DNA of 64,000 nt from Linnemannia schmuckeri (taxonomy: Eukaryota > Mortierellomycota > Mortierellomycetes > Mortierellales > Mortierellaceae): the NCBI GenBank assembly GCA_029449235.1, contig JANATG010000007.1:682001-746000 (forward strand), written 5' to 3'. Positions 1-11,480 of this stretch are shown one piece after another. The notes beneath the pieces are model-generated. The model worked only from the letters and a program-made list of their open reading frames with translations, did no database searches and was not told the DNA's origin. Every line of letters begins with the position of its first letter. Position 1 is the first letter of the stretch. Made by a program: the position numbers and the translations under genes.

Positions 1-1499
1 CCGGAGTGGTAGGAGGATGTGGGAGTGGAGGTGGATGTGGATAATGTTGAGGATGAGGGGGAGAGGGACGAGGTTGAGTGTTGGTGTTGTTGCTGATGGT
101 GTTGTTGTTGTAGCTGGTGCAGCTGCTGTTGGGTTTGGTAATGCGACTGATGTGGCATCAACTGGTGTCGGTGCGGGGCATGATGATGATTACAATGTTG
201 CATTAGGTCCGACTGCGAGTGCTGACCATGCTGCTGGTTATTGTGCTCCTGTTGGATCGAAGGAAAGGACGCCATGGCCTTTGGGATCGTCTTTTGGGAT
301 GTCACAGAACGACCGCTCTTCTTGCGACCCTTGGCGCCTCCCCCTGGTCCTCCCTGATCATCTTCATCATCATCCTCTCCATCTTCACTCTCAGCACGGC
401 CATTATTGTCCTCTTCTTCATCATCACTCTCATCACCACCTTCCTCATCATCGTCACCATAATCCTCTTCGCCACTCTCTTGAAGCTGCAGTTGTTCGTC
501 CTGACTCATCTCTTGCTCTTTATCTGGTTGTTGTCTCCAAGAACCCTTTCGCTTCTTTTCCGCCTCGTCTCTCATCATTCCATCTTTGTCGTCGTGGTTG
601 TTGTCCTCCATGACAGATTCCTCCAAATATCCAGCTCCACTCATTCCAGTAGTAAACTCTGATTGAAAGAGTTGACTTTGGCTAGGTAGATGATATCGAT
701 ATTCATCCTTGTCGCCCTCGTTTCGAATGCTAAAAGTCGACTCCACATCACGGTATCTCAGCGGCGATAACAGGGCAGATGCTGTCAACGGTGCTGCCGC
801 CCCCTGGTCGTCAAGTTGTTCGACTGGCTGCGTACGGTTTGATTGTTGGCGATGCCTCCGATAGCTTCCCGCCAGAATAGTCGGCTCTGTCGCCATAGGC
901 TCCTCAGAGAACCGCAATCGCTGTGGCGTATGCTGTTGCTGCTGCTGCGGCTGCTGTTGTTGATGATGCTGGCCGTGACCGTGATTGTCGGACGACGACG
1001 CGTCGTAGTCGTACTCATCATGGCCGCCATCCTCGTATCGTCCCTCATAGAACCGACTGTCCTCAAACTCGACCGGTCCATTGGTATAAGGGACGGCCAT
1101 GATGCCGCCCTGTTCAGTCTCATTGTATCCGTCGTCGGTGAAAAAGGCGTCGTAGGATGTCGAAAGCGAGCCATGGCTACCAACAGGGTAGAGGTAATCT
1201 CGAGAGATGGATGCAACCTTGGACAGAGAACCGCTTAATCTGTGGCCGTAGATCCCATTGCCTCTTTGCTGTTGTGCCACCACCGCCGCCGTTGCTATTG
1301 TTGCTGTTGCTGTTATTGAGGTGGGATCGTTGGGTGCACTGTTGGTAGTGGTAATAAGAGGAATGGTATCATTGTTTATGGTGTTCTTGAGCTTGGTGAG
1401 GCTGGTGATATAGTTGCTGGTAGTGGTATGGGTGTTGTTACTGCCCTTGTTGGGTCGTTGCTTTTCATCAGGGTCTGATTGGATGAGGGCAGTGTTCAT
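1..1499 (-). CDS. Acidic, Gln/His-rich protein of unknown function (5' part, runs off the left edge)
   Basis: On the minus strand a single frame is open from an ATG at 1499 to the window edge, about 499 codons, with an in-frame TGA a few codons upstream of that ATG. The frame was chosen because its codons are C/G-rich at third positions and the upstream minus-strand flank (about 1500-2100) is C/T-rich, as in front of other genes here. Visible in order: a Thr/Asn-rich start; an Asp/Tyr-rich segment; a His/Gln tract; a long Glu/Asp-rich block near codons 340-400; a short basic patch (GRKKSGR); and a His/Gln-rich tail ending in a Ser/Thr run. No catalytic or DNA-binding motif is visible in this part, so a defining domain may lie beyond the edge. 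A transcriptional or chromatin-associated role would fit the composition but is only a guess. Confidence 0.7.
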   Translation of the reverse strand, partial: MNTALIQSDPDEKQRPNKGSNNTHTTTSNYITSLTKLKNTINNDTIPLITTTNSAPNDPTSITATATIATAAVVAQQQRGNGIYGHRLSGSLSKVASISRDYLYPVGSHGSLSTSYDAFFTDDGYNETEQGGIMAVPYTNGPVEFEDSRFYEGRYEDGGHDEYDYDASSSDNHGHGQHHQQQQPQQQQQHTPQRLRFSEEPMATEPTILAGSYRRHRQQSNRTQPVEQLDDQGAAAPLTASALLSPLRYRDVESTFSIRNEGDKDEYRYHLPSQSQLFQSEFTTGMSGAGYLEESVMEDNNHDDKDGMMRDEAEKKRKGSWRQQPDKEQEMSQDEQLQLQESGEEDYGDDDEEGGDESDDEEEDNNGRAESEDGEDDDEDDQGGPGGGAKGRKKSGRSVTSQKTIPKAMASFPSIQQEHNNQQHGQHSQSDLMQHCNHHHAPHRHQLMPHQSHYQTQQQLHQLQQQHHQQQHQHSTSSLSPSSSTLSTSTSTPTSSYHS

Positions 1500-3954
1500 G
1501 ATGGACAGGTTCGTTTCGTTTCAATTGGATGGTAGGAGGAATGTGATGATGAGTGCGGCAGCGAATTACAAAAATTAGAGTAGCTACGGCGCACGGACAA
1601 CGCAGGGGTGAAAAAGGGGGGTAGCGTATACAAATAGAAGATGAGAAGAGGGTATAAAAAAAGTTGAAGAGGGAAATCTGCTAGGAAGTTTGAAAGGAGA
1701 CAATGTACATAATGAAGTAGGACGGGGCCGGAGAAGTAAAAAGGAAAAGGGAGAAATGACAACAAAGAGGAATTAGAGGAAGAGGATGGAGGAAAGGGGG
1801 GGAGAAGAGGGGTGGAAAAAAAGGTGTCAAGAAAGAAATGTGAAAGAGAGAGTGGGGAAAAACGAAACGGAAAAAGAAAGAAGGCATGGTGGGACAATGG
1901 GGGACAGGAAAGACAAGGACTGCACGACGTACATGCATACATAACATAGATAAGACACATTACACACGCACGCGCATATATGAACCTGCTCACTAACCTT
2001 TCGTACACGCTGCAACTGCTTACATCCAAAGAGAGGAAGAGGACAAGGCGAGGCGAGAGCGGAATATAGGCCAACGAGAACGCACAACAGGATCGACGAG
2101 GACGGTGATGGTAATCATTGTTGACTGAAGTTGCTCTTTAATAATGAATGCTGTTGACAGTGCGGGGTTGGCGCTAATGCCGCATTATTATTTTTGTTGT
2201 CGGTGGTAGAAGAACATACTTTTCCTCTTTCTCTCTCTTTCTCTCTGTGTGTCTATCCCTACCAGACGATGGAGCGATTGAGCATATAGACTTTCGTTTT
2301 ATGGTATGCATGCGTGTCTTTCATGCTGTGGCGGTCCATTCAACATTCCAATATCAATTTGACCCCAAAACAAAACACGCAGAACATGCACATACACATA
2401 CATACACTCCACTCATCCGCACGACACACGAACGCATGACGAACAAAGGGAACGGGTGAGGGGGAAGGAGGGGAAAGTAAGTGGAAGACGCTATCGTTGT
2501 GCATATTTCCGAGCGTATCTCATCCTGTTCTTTTCTTTTATAACTGCACGCGCTTGTGGGTAGACTTTCCCTTTGTATCCTCCTTAAATGATTTTGAATT
2601 GAACGCCACTAAATGTCGCGTTTTACTTTCTGGTCATGTGAGCATTGCTCATCCAATCCACAAGCTCATTTACTCATGTGTCGATATTTGTAGACAAAAA
2701 AACCGTGCACCCGATGATTGCACATTAACTAACAACAATGCCTGGAATGAAGCTAATAAAAATGTGGCAATCAACTGCCCAAAGCTACTTTGAAAAAAAA
2801 AAAAACTTGAGGGATTCGCGAAGAACAAAGATAGCATGCTTGTGTGTGCATGTAATGAATGCGTCCCTAAAAGAGGTCATCATCGTTTTCTTTTTTATCC
2901 GTGGCACAGGTAGGTGGCTGAGGGCGGGTCTAGAAATGAACTTTTGATGGATTGAATCAAATCGAAATATCTGTCTAGCTTTTGATCAGCGATCAGCGCC
3001 TTCTTTTTTCATATTATTTGTTGCGCTGCTTCTCCGCCGTCTTACCCATACCATCAACATACACATACTTTAATAACCACACCACCCTTACTCTCTCTCT
3101 CCCTCTCTCCCTCTTCCTCCCTTGCAACATAACTTCCTACTCTCTCTCGTGTTCTCTGTTCGTCTTTTAAGAAAATAACGATTCAAGGTAACGGGTTTTG
3201 GCAATGTAGTTGCATGTTGAAATGGCAAAATGGGAATGAAAAATAAATAAATAAACGGACCCCATGACGAGTGTGAGTCTGTAGGGAGTGCTGGTTGTGA
3301 GTGGTGATGACGGTAGGGGCAGAGACAGGAACCAGGCACTAGGGTATAAGAAAAGAAGAAGTAGATGATGCCCCTTGCACTCTCTTGTACTGCAGTAATA
3401 GACAAAGAAGGGCCTGTTGGGCGGGGCTTTGAATCGATTTGATTTCTGCAAAGGACAAGAACGAAAGAACGAAAGCAAGGAACAGACTCAAAAGTCCTAG
3501 TCCTATCCAAGCCATCGAATTCAATCATTTCATTCGCACCCACAATTCTTTAATGGGCCTTTTTCTGACTATCTTTGACTTTCATGTTTCTCTTCTCTAA
3601 TCGACAACTCCACTCCACCCTACTTGTCCTTTTGGCTCATTTTCTTTCGTTTTTTAACTCATCGCCCTTCTTTTTCCTCCTCCTCTTGTCTCTCTTCTCT
3701 CCTCTCTCTTCCTTGTACTCCTTGTCCTCGTCAGTTTGCGTCTTCTTCTTTACTCTCTCAAGCCTCATCCAACTACAGCCGCTTGCTCTGCCCCATGGTC
3801 ATCTAATCCCGTTATTCGACCTTTACTACTCACTTACGCCTGTACCGCTTCAATAGCCTCAAACACCACATCACTTCCTCCTACTTCCACTTCTCCAACA
3901 AGCATTCGAAACAACAGCGATACACACACGCACACGTTTCCACGGCCTCGCTCA
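1500..3954. other. Intergenic region between divergent genes
   Basis: No convincing gene is seen. The left part (about 1500-2100) is C/T-rich on the minus strand and is probably promoter and 5' UTR of the left-edge gene. The right part (about 3550-3950) is C/T-rich on the plus strand and is probably promoter and 5' UTR of the AFF-like gene. The middle is AT-rich without codon bias in any frame. Open frames here are pyrimidine-run translations rich in Ser, Phe, Leu and Pro. Confidence 0.6.
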
Positions 3955-6900
3955 ATGTCGACGGCAACCTCGTCTGCCTCCCGTGCGGGAACACTTCCCA
4001 GCCCTTCTATTCCTAGCCCAAACTCAATCGTCACCTCCACCAACACCAGTTCGCTCAACACCCCAACCTCGACCCAGCACTCATACGACGACCTCGACCA
4101 AAAAATAGCCGATTTTCGACGAAACTGGACAGCCGGCGGAGGCAATCTGGGGCCAGAGCTGCTCCTCAACTGTGTCGAATACGCCACCTTCTCGCCCCGA
4201 TCCTGGGGGTTCAAGGATCGATCCTCGCACGAGAAAAGTCCAACCCTCGGAGGCGCCAACAGAAACGACTGGGTCGTCCCCCCAACGCCGCCAGCCCTCT
4301 CCGGATGGGCAGTGGGGTTGCAATACAACCATGTACCTGGGTAAAGTTTGTTTCTTTTTTTTGTGTATTCATTTTTTTATTTGGGTCACCCGTGATAAGA
4401 ACTCCTCTTTCTTTGTTTTGTATAAGAGTGTGGAGAATGGTCTTTTTTTGGACAGTTGAACAAAGGAGTGAGTGCAATGCCCCGTCTAGAACTGTGAGCT
4501 AAGGAGGTTCTGTCAACTTGGAAGGTCGTTGATAAAGGACATAGCCAGCACTCGTAGGAGTATAAGAAACAAGAGGTGGATAGACAGAGTGAGAAATGCT
4601 GTAGGAGACGTACGTTGTAGACAATTGAAAAGAGGGTAAGAGAAGGATGTGTTGGACAAAAAGAGCAAAGGAAGTACGTGGTAGAAAAGGTGAAAGAGGG
4701 AATACAAGCAGGATGCGGTAGACGGAGGAAAGAGAGCAAGAAAGAGGAGTCAATTGGGTTAGAGATAGAAGCAAAAGGGAAAAGGAACTACTGCGCGCTA
4801 CATAACCGGATGGACGCAAGGGTGCCTTTATTCTTCTTTTTGCGCCCTCTCTGCACAGGACAGAGCAAGGTCTCGACTTCCATGTGTACAACAAGCTGTG
4901 AACCATGAACCCACATGTGCACACGAGGCAAAAGGGAGATATGCAAAGAAACCATGGAAGCGAAAAAGGGAGGATATAACAAAAACGACGGCTGGAAGCA
5001 AAAGACGAGCGTGAGAAATGGCCCGATAGCCTTTGGAGAACGAGTGAGCACGGCGGAAGCGGCCATTTTTGCGCCATGAGATGGAGACACAGATACAGAA
5101 CGGCCTGATTGATTGCGCACGAGCGGGGGAAGAGAAGGAAAAAAACAACTGCATCTCCCTCTTCTTCCGATGTCGACCCACATACAACACATACAGTGAA
5201 CACCTTACATGCGGACAACTTTTTTTTGCAGGTGTATGGACGATTAGAGTGACGAAAACTGATGAATATGAAAGAGAATTGAGGTTTTGTTCACACTCTT
5301 ACATTCGACACAGGACTGGACAGGAACGAACATATCAGTCAATCCCTTTTTTTTTGCCTTTCTGTTTGTTGTCCTCTCTTTCCATCTTTTTTTGTTTTCG
5401 TTTTTACCCCTTTCCGCGGGTATTGGGTTTATTGTTGTTGTGCAATGTTTACCACAATAATCTTCTTTTTATAAGTGCCCTGTCTCTTTTGTTTCGGTCG
5501 GTGTCTATGTGCGACAAGCCGCATGGGACCTCGGAAAAGGCGGAAAGAAGGGGGTTTGCAAAGAATAAGAATAAGATAAAGAAAATAGCGAGTCGAGTTT
5601 ATTTTTGTCAATCGATCAAAGTCATATTGTTTTCACAATACAAAAAAAGAACGATGAGGAAAGAAAAGAAGAATAGAGTGCCTGGGGGTTTACTGTCCAC
5701 AGCTTACTCTGCAGTCGCCCTCAACCATCACTGCCGCCGTATCTACAACACCTTTGGCCACTTGACCGTGTCATTGGCTTGCGTGCTTGAGCGGTTTTTT
5801 TTTCCTTTCCGTCTTTGATAGCCTTGTGCTATTGACTTTTGTGTCTCCGTTATCTAACATGTCCTGTTCCTTGCTACTCTTTCTACCTCCCTCTCGTTTT
5901 TACAGACGGGCGGATCGAAACTCTCACAGTAACAACAGCCATCACAGCAACAGCCATCATTACACACCCAATGGGGCGAGCCACCAAAGCAGGAATAACC
6001 ATCCCACATCAACCGCACATCAACCGGGAAAATCAACATATCACCAGGCAAGCAATTCCCTTCCCCTCCAGTTGTTGTTTTACTACTTCTTCTATTACTC
6101 TCTCTATCTCACTTCACTTCTCTCTCTTCTACTCGCCCATGGTTATCTGTCATCTCTATCTTCCATTAGGGGGTTAACAGGATATGTGAATCATTCTCTT
6201 ATTGCTGACACTCCTTCCAACCACACATACACACGTACTCCTTACATTGATTCCCTACAAATAGAGTCCTCCAACACCCCCTCTCGAGGAAATCCGCAAG
6301 AGTATTGAGGTAAGACCCTCCCCATACCCTTTTCCCCTTGATTCTGTTATAAATGATGCCCTTGTTCCTCTCCGCTATCAATTCGTCCGTGTTGCATCTC
6401 AAACTAATCAAATCCGTCAATTATGGGCCTTCCTTTTTTAATCATAGATGATTCAGAGCCTTCCTGTCATCATGAGCCCCACTATTCCCTCCTGGACTGC
6501 CCCACCAAGAAGCATTACAGGAGGAAAGCAACCCGGCAAGGTTCCAACCGTCTCCCTGAATCTTGGCGCAAGCAGCGACGACAGCTCAGGCTCGGGAGAC
6601 GACTCGGACAGTGGCTCATCGGACGTTGGGTCCGAGAATGCCACAATGAGCGAAGTTGACATGTCCCGGTCGAGGAAACAGATTGGGTAAGGAGTCGGTT
6701 CGGGAACTTTTTGTATTACACTGCCAGTATTTGTGAAGCTCTTCAATCCTAACCTGTGTTTATCACTTATTTCATTGATTGTCCGTATTAGGAGGAAAAC
6801 GGCTCGGCGTAGAAACTCCAAGACGGAGTCGATTGGAGGCAAGCGTCCAGCAGGACCCTCATCAGGAAAGACGTTGCCGGATTCAGTTCGGCAGCCAGGC

Positions 6901-9900
6901 ATGGATTCACACGCGAGAAAGACATCGACTGCTCAGCATTGCAGCTTGATGACCTCGGGACAGGTGACAGAACTCCCACGGCGATACAAAGGCATGGTGT
7001 TATCGGGTTCTCCTGTGGTGGTCAAGATTAATATACCCGCCTATCTCTTGCCAACACTCGCAGCAGCGACCCAAGCGGCAGAGCGGACAAGAGCGTCACA
7101 CTCATCAAAGTCATTCTCAAGAGGTGGATACAAAGGAGATTCATCAGATGACGATCGTGCGATGGATGTCGATGCACCTTCCGGCGCGGAAAAGGAAAAG
7201 TCCCACGATTCTTCTCGACCTACTATCAAGGACGTCCAGGGGCGCTCTTTGAGACTCCAAGAGACTCCATCAAGTCCCCTTCGCACAAAAACTCTTTCCA
7301 AACGCGGCCGCTCATACTCTTCAGACGAATCAGAATTGGATGACAGGAAAAAGCCCAAGGGATCCACCAAGGAGCTCAAGGAAAAATCCTCGTTTGACAT
7401 TACCCACTCGGACAAGAAGAGGTCATTGGACAAATCAGCAGCACTCAATACCGACACCAAGCGCGGCCAGGCTTCCACGACATCTTCGAGAGCCAAATCT
7501 GACACAGCGGAGGAGAAGAGCTATCGCGCCGATCGCGGGGACGAAAAAAGAGGTTTCGAGACATCGATCCGCGGCAAGTCATCGCAGTCGCTGTCTCCAG
7601 TTCTGAATCGCAACAAGGACAAAAATCGAAGACCATCATATCATAGTGCCGATGAGGCATCCGACGACTCGCGCAAGGACAGACGGCGTTCCAAGGATGC
7701 GAAGCAGAACAACGATCATATAGAGACCGGTCGCAGCAGGTTGGAGTCCAAGGATGTCACCTCGAGAGCAGAGAACGGTCAAAGCCGAAAGCGGGATACC
7801 TCCAGGGATCGGGCTAGCGATGCCCCAGATGCACGTCGCAAGGTTAAGGAGGAGAATGCCAAAGAGTCCAAGGAGAAAACCACCAATATCGAGAAACCAA
7901 CGTCATCAAGCACCAGCAAGGATCGGCGGCCATCCAAGGACGAGGACGTGTCAGTTTTGAGTCGCGCAGGACCCAAGAACGAGCCAAAGTCGGACCGCAC
8001 TGGTTCGGCAGCTGCACCTGGTTCACCAGGACGTCGATCAGCACGGGATGCACCAAAGGAGACAAAGTCGAGGGGCGAGAAGGAATCGAGGGATGCAGCT
8101 GCGCCATCAGGCCAGCGATCCGCCAATAGCACCAAGGATCGGACTCGTGGTCGATCACGGACACCCTCGCGTACCAGATCCCGCTCGAGATCGCCTAGGA
8201 GATATGATCGGAACCGAAGTCCGTCTCGAAACGACACTCGCGATGGGAAGTCAAATCGGGATCGCAGAGAATACGACGACGACCGGTCATCCAGGCGCAA
8301 ACGGGATGGTAGCCGCGACCGGAATGACCGTTCGGGACGTGGACGGAGCAGGGATCGCTTTGGACGGGACAGAAGCCGCGATAAGAGTACTGACAGGAAC
8401 CGCGACAGGAGTCCTGTTCGGGGAACTAGCCGCGAGCGGAGTCGAGATCGCAAGAGGGCTAGGTCTCGGTCCCGCGAACGAGGAGACGGAAGGAAGGAGA
8501 CTGACCGCCGTGCTCGCGAGACGTCAGCGACACCCAGCAGCTCTAATGCGGCAGCCTCGCGTCCAGAAACTAGAACAGATGCCCGACCCGATTCTCGACC
8601 TGACACCAAATCGCAACCTCCTCATCAAGATTCTACAAAGAACGCTTCAGGCCGGCGTGACTCTGAGAGCAAGCATGGAGCAAGCACGACAACATCAAAT
8701 CCTCCTCGACCACCGCCTCCTACAATCAGGGAAGAGCCTCCAGTGCAGCCTCCTCCTCCCACGACCGCGCCTCCCGATACAACTTCGCGGTCGGGCGTGA
8801 CTGGCGTCGTGAAGGAGACGATTGTTAAGAGAGTCTCTATCGAGGATTATCAAAGGAAGAAGACTAACCTCGCAGCCACGGACAAAGTCGACACGCCCAA
8901 GGCAGCATCAGACTCGCCGGCACTGGCGAACGCCGTCGTCGCGACCGGTAAACCGCCCATCGTCGCCAAGGAGTCGACGCAGAAGCCAGTCAACGCGGAA
9001 CAAAAGTCATCCAGCACCTCGTCCTCCAAACCATCGTCAGAGACTGCGAAAAAGATTGCCGACTATCACAATACTTTCAACATGTAAGTCTTTGAATTGA
9101 TATTTTGCTTATTGCTCCAGGTAATTAAGATAATGAACACTTGACTAACAGTAATAAAAAACATCTTTTTACACAATGTATAGGCGTCGAGCAGCAGGAA
9201 TCACATTCAAACACAATGCGGATGACACTCTCAAGAACCAGAGCAACGCCAAATTGGGCGCGATTCAGTACTTTTTGAGTGCGATCGAGTTTATCGCCGC
9301 TTTCCACGCCAATGACAAGTACCACAACCTTTTGAACCCCGGTCGACAGGACGTTGCAGTCAAGGCGTCCATCAACTCGTGGGATACCATGCGTCAGTTC
9401 ATCCACGCCCTTACCAACCAGTGCCACTCTAACCGTCTCGCTGGACTTGATGGTGTTAGGTAAGCAATTTGGAAATATCGTTTTTTGTCTGTGTATTTCA
9501 GCCTGAAATGTGGTACAGCGACGTTTTTTAGTGAGACTAATCTAGGCATTCCTTTATGATTGTATTTTGTAATAGCGCATTAATGGAGGTTTTAGTGTAC
9601 TACAAGGTATATAGCTACCATATCATGAATCTACGGAAGGAGATGCTTAAGAGTGGACAGTTCAAGTCGAAGGGGGCTGCCAAAGACGAGAACGGAGTTG
9701 CGCCAATGGTGTCGATCCCACAAGAGATGGCCAACCGGATGCTGCAGAATGTGGAGGATTGGGCTCATATCCAAAAGCGAATGGACGACTGCCGACAGTG
9801 GTTGACACCTGATATTGCGCAGAGGCAGTTCCCGCAGACGTTTGAGAAGTGGTGCATCCATCCGGATCAGATTGGACAGCAGCAGCATCATCCCTTTGAT

Positions 9901-10038
9901 GGATTCGTTTCGGGAACTAACATCCAAAAGATCCACTGGCCTCTTGGAATGCATTTGCACCTGCATGAGCTTATGGCGTTTGTTGAGTCTGCGTTGGAGG
10001 AGTACCAGAAGCGGAATGGTCTCGAGCATACCAAGTAG
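3955..10038 (+). CDS. AF4/FMR2 (AFF)-family-like protein, super elongation complex scaffold
   Basis: Proposed exons: 3955-4340, 5906-6047, 6265-6309, 6448-6686, 6792-9083, 9184-9459 and 9576-10038. All phases close, giving 1280 residues, close to animal AFF1/AFF4 (about 1160-1210). AFF proteins scaffold P-TEFb with ELL/EAF to release paused RNA polymerase II. Family signs: a Pro-rich segment with SWTAPP followed by an acidic Ser/Asp run (about residues 200-250); a VVVKINIPAYLL stretch near 345, matching the AFF 'IVKIDLxLL' motif; an Arg/Ser region (about 720-850); and a C-terminal helical domain from about 1035 with KHNAD and, near 1170, MVSIPQ, both typical of the AFF C-terminal homology domain. 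Exon 2 ends at a GC donor (CAG|GCAAGC). The first exon is joined across a 1565-nt intron on phase alone and is the weakest part. The clear P-TEFb-binding N-terminal motif of animal AFFs was not recognised. Confidence 0.8.
4341..5905 (+). other. Long first intron of the AFF-like gene (proposed)
   Basis: The stretch starts at GTAAAG and ends at TTTTTACAG. At 1565 nt it is much longer than other introns in the window. Its first half is purine-rich on the sense strand (C/T-rich on the minus strand), the opposite of the usual 5'-flank polarity. A short C-rich patch around 5700-5790 could hide a further exon, but no frame there closes on both sides with confidence. The first exon might instead belong to a separate transcript. 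Confidence 0.4.
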
Positions 10039-10243
10039 TTATCTTATTCTGCTTTTCTTGTTTGTTTTTCTTTTTTGCTGCGTGAAGACATCATCCATTC
10101 TATTTCATATTCTTACTTCTACCACTTCATATCATAACAGGAACAACAAAGTTAGCATTTCGAAAGAGTGAATGCATGTGTGTACTTGCTTTTTGAACAA
10201 AATGAAAATGTTTAATGGAGGTTTAGAAAACAAAATGAATGAA

Positions 10244-11156
10244 TTAGAGATAGATGTCGTTCCCTGTTGGTGCTTGGTAACCGACAAGCCGCCTTGCAGC
10301 GGCGTCTCTGTCCAAAATAGCTCCTGGCCAAGTTTCAAGTTGACCATCCTCGTCCTCATCACTAACGTCCTCATCATCAGCATGTTCATCTCTTAGGATA
10401 TTTGCTCCAGGCATGGTCATATCAATGCCATCCCCTGACCCTGTTGATCCTGTCGTGGCGTCGTCGAGAAGTTTAGAGAGGCGGATGCGGATGGTGGGAC
10501 GATGTTTTGAGACGGTGATGGGGTCGAGGTTTGGTTGATCTGGGTTTGGATCCCAGATCTCTCGTTCTGTGATTTGGCCAATTTCTGTGAATTGGTGAAG
10601 GGCACCTTCCATCCTGCGTTTGAGGATCTCTGCGACAGTGACGGCCTTTGTGATTGATTTGCCTTGTGCTTTGAGCGTTAGGACTCCTCTTGTGCTTGGG
10701 TGTTTTGTTGTTGTGCACGGTTGTGTGTTCTATATAAGTTGAAAAGTAAAGAGACGTTGCGTTCTGTTGGTTATCGTCCTGTTCGATATGCATCGTGGTG
10801 CCTTTGATCAGCGTTTGATCAGTATCCAATGACAAAATTACTTGTGATGTTGCTGCGCCGCCCTTGGTATCACAATGCTTATTCCCTACTTCTGTTCCTT
10901 CTGCTACTCCTGCTGCTCCTGCTGTAGTCGGTGCGTCGGCCTCAGTCAGGACCTCGAGGGCGCGAGAGACGTAGGTACGAATTTTTCCATTAGGGGTGAT
11001 GACCATGACACCGTGTTGTTGTGGCCGGTTATGTTGTTGTGTCGTCTGCTTCTGTTGATGCTTCTTCGAGGTTGAACCGGTGCCAGTGGTGGCATCTTGA
11101 ATGTCGTCCTCGAACTTTGGTTTCGATGTCTTTTCTCTTTTGTGGTAGTTCTCCAT
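10244..11156 (-). CDS. Alba-domain protein, Rpp25/Pop6-like RNase P/MRP subunit
   Basis: Two exons, 11156-10842 and 10729-10244, give 266 residues. The intron (GTAATT...TATAG) lies inside the Alba fold and both sides are in phase 0. The first half shows VMVITPNGKIRTYVSRALEVL (about residues 50-70). The second half shows LTLKAQGKSITKAVTVAEIL, then KRRMEGALHQ (about 118-150), the Alba signature shared with human Rpp25, and then IRIRLSKLLDD, like the Rpp25 tail. Such proteins bind the P3 stem of RNase P and RNase MRP RNAs in the nucleolus, for tRNA and rRNA processing. The C-terminal 60 residues are acidic. The start ATG at 11156 was chosen because the frame upstream has poor codon bias and lies in the divergent promoter. 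Other Alba RNA-binding proteins cannot be excluded. Confidence 0.78.
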
Positions 11157-11480
11157 TGTGTTTGGTCGTTCGTCTTGTGGTTGGTCGTGGGCGAAAAGAG
11201 TTGCGCTGTAGCGTTTTTTGAGCTCCTTGGTTAGAAAAAAAGCAAAAAAGGTAGAAGCAGTCACCACATACTCCACGTGATGGTTGGTTGAATGGGTTAG
11301 GTTCTTGTCGCAGAATGTATTTGTCGTCTCCTGAGGATGTCGTTTCGGTTTTTCGTTCTGTTCATTGTCTACTACCAAACCTACCAATCACAACAAACGC
11401 CTCACTTTCGCCTCCATTCCACGCCATACCACGCCACTCCGCCACTTTATCTTTTATATAAACACTTTCGGTGGCAAACA
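11157..11480. promoter_or_regulatory. Bidirectional promoter between Alba and CENP-W genes
   Basis: A 324-bp gap separates the start codons of two divergent genes. No clear TATA box was identified. The head-to-head arrangement implies a shared control region. Confidence 0.5.

Noticed and set aside
1496..2087. Several minus-strand frames rich in Ser, Phe, Leu and Pro
   Set aside because: They translate the C/T-rich 5' flank of the left-edge gene, and similar frames occur before every gene here.
7779..8609. Long antisense frame opposite the AFF-like RS domain
   Set aside because: Arg/Ser/Leu-rich shadow caused by biased codons on the sense strand.
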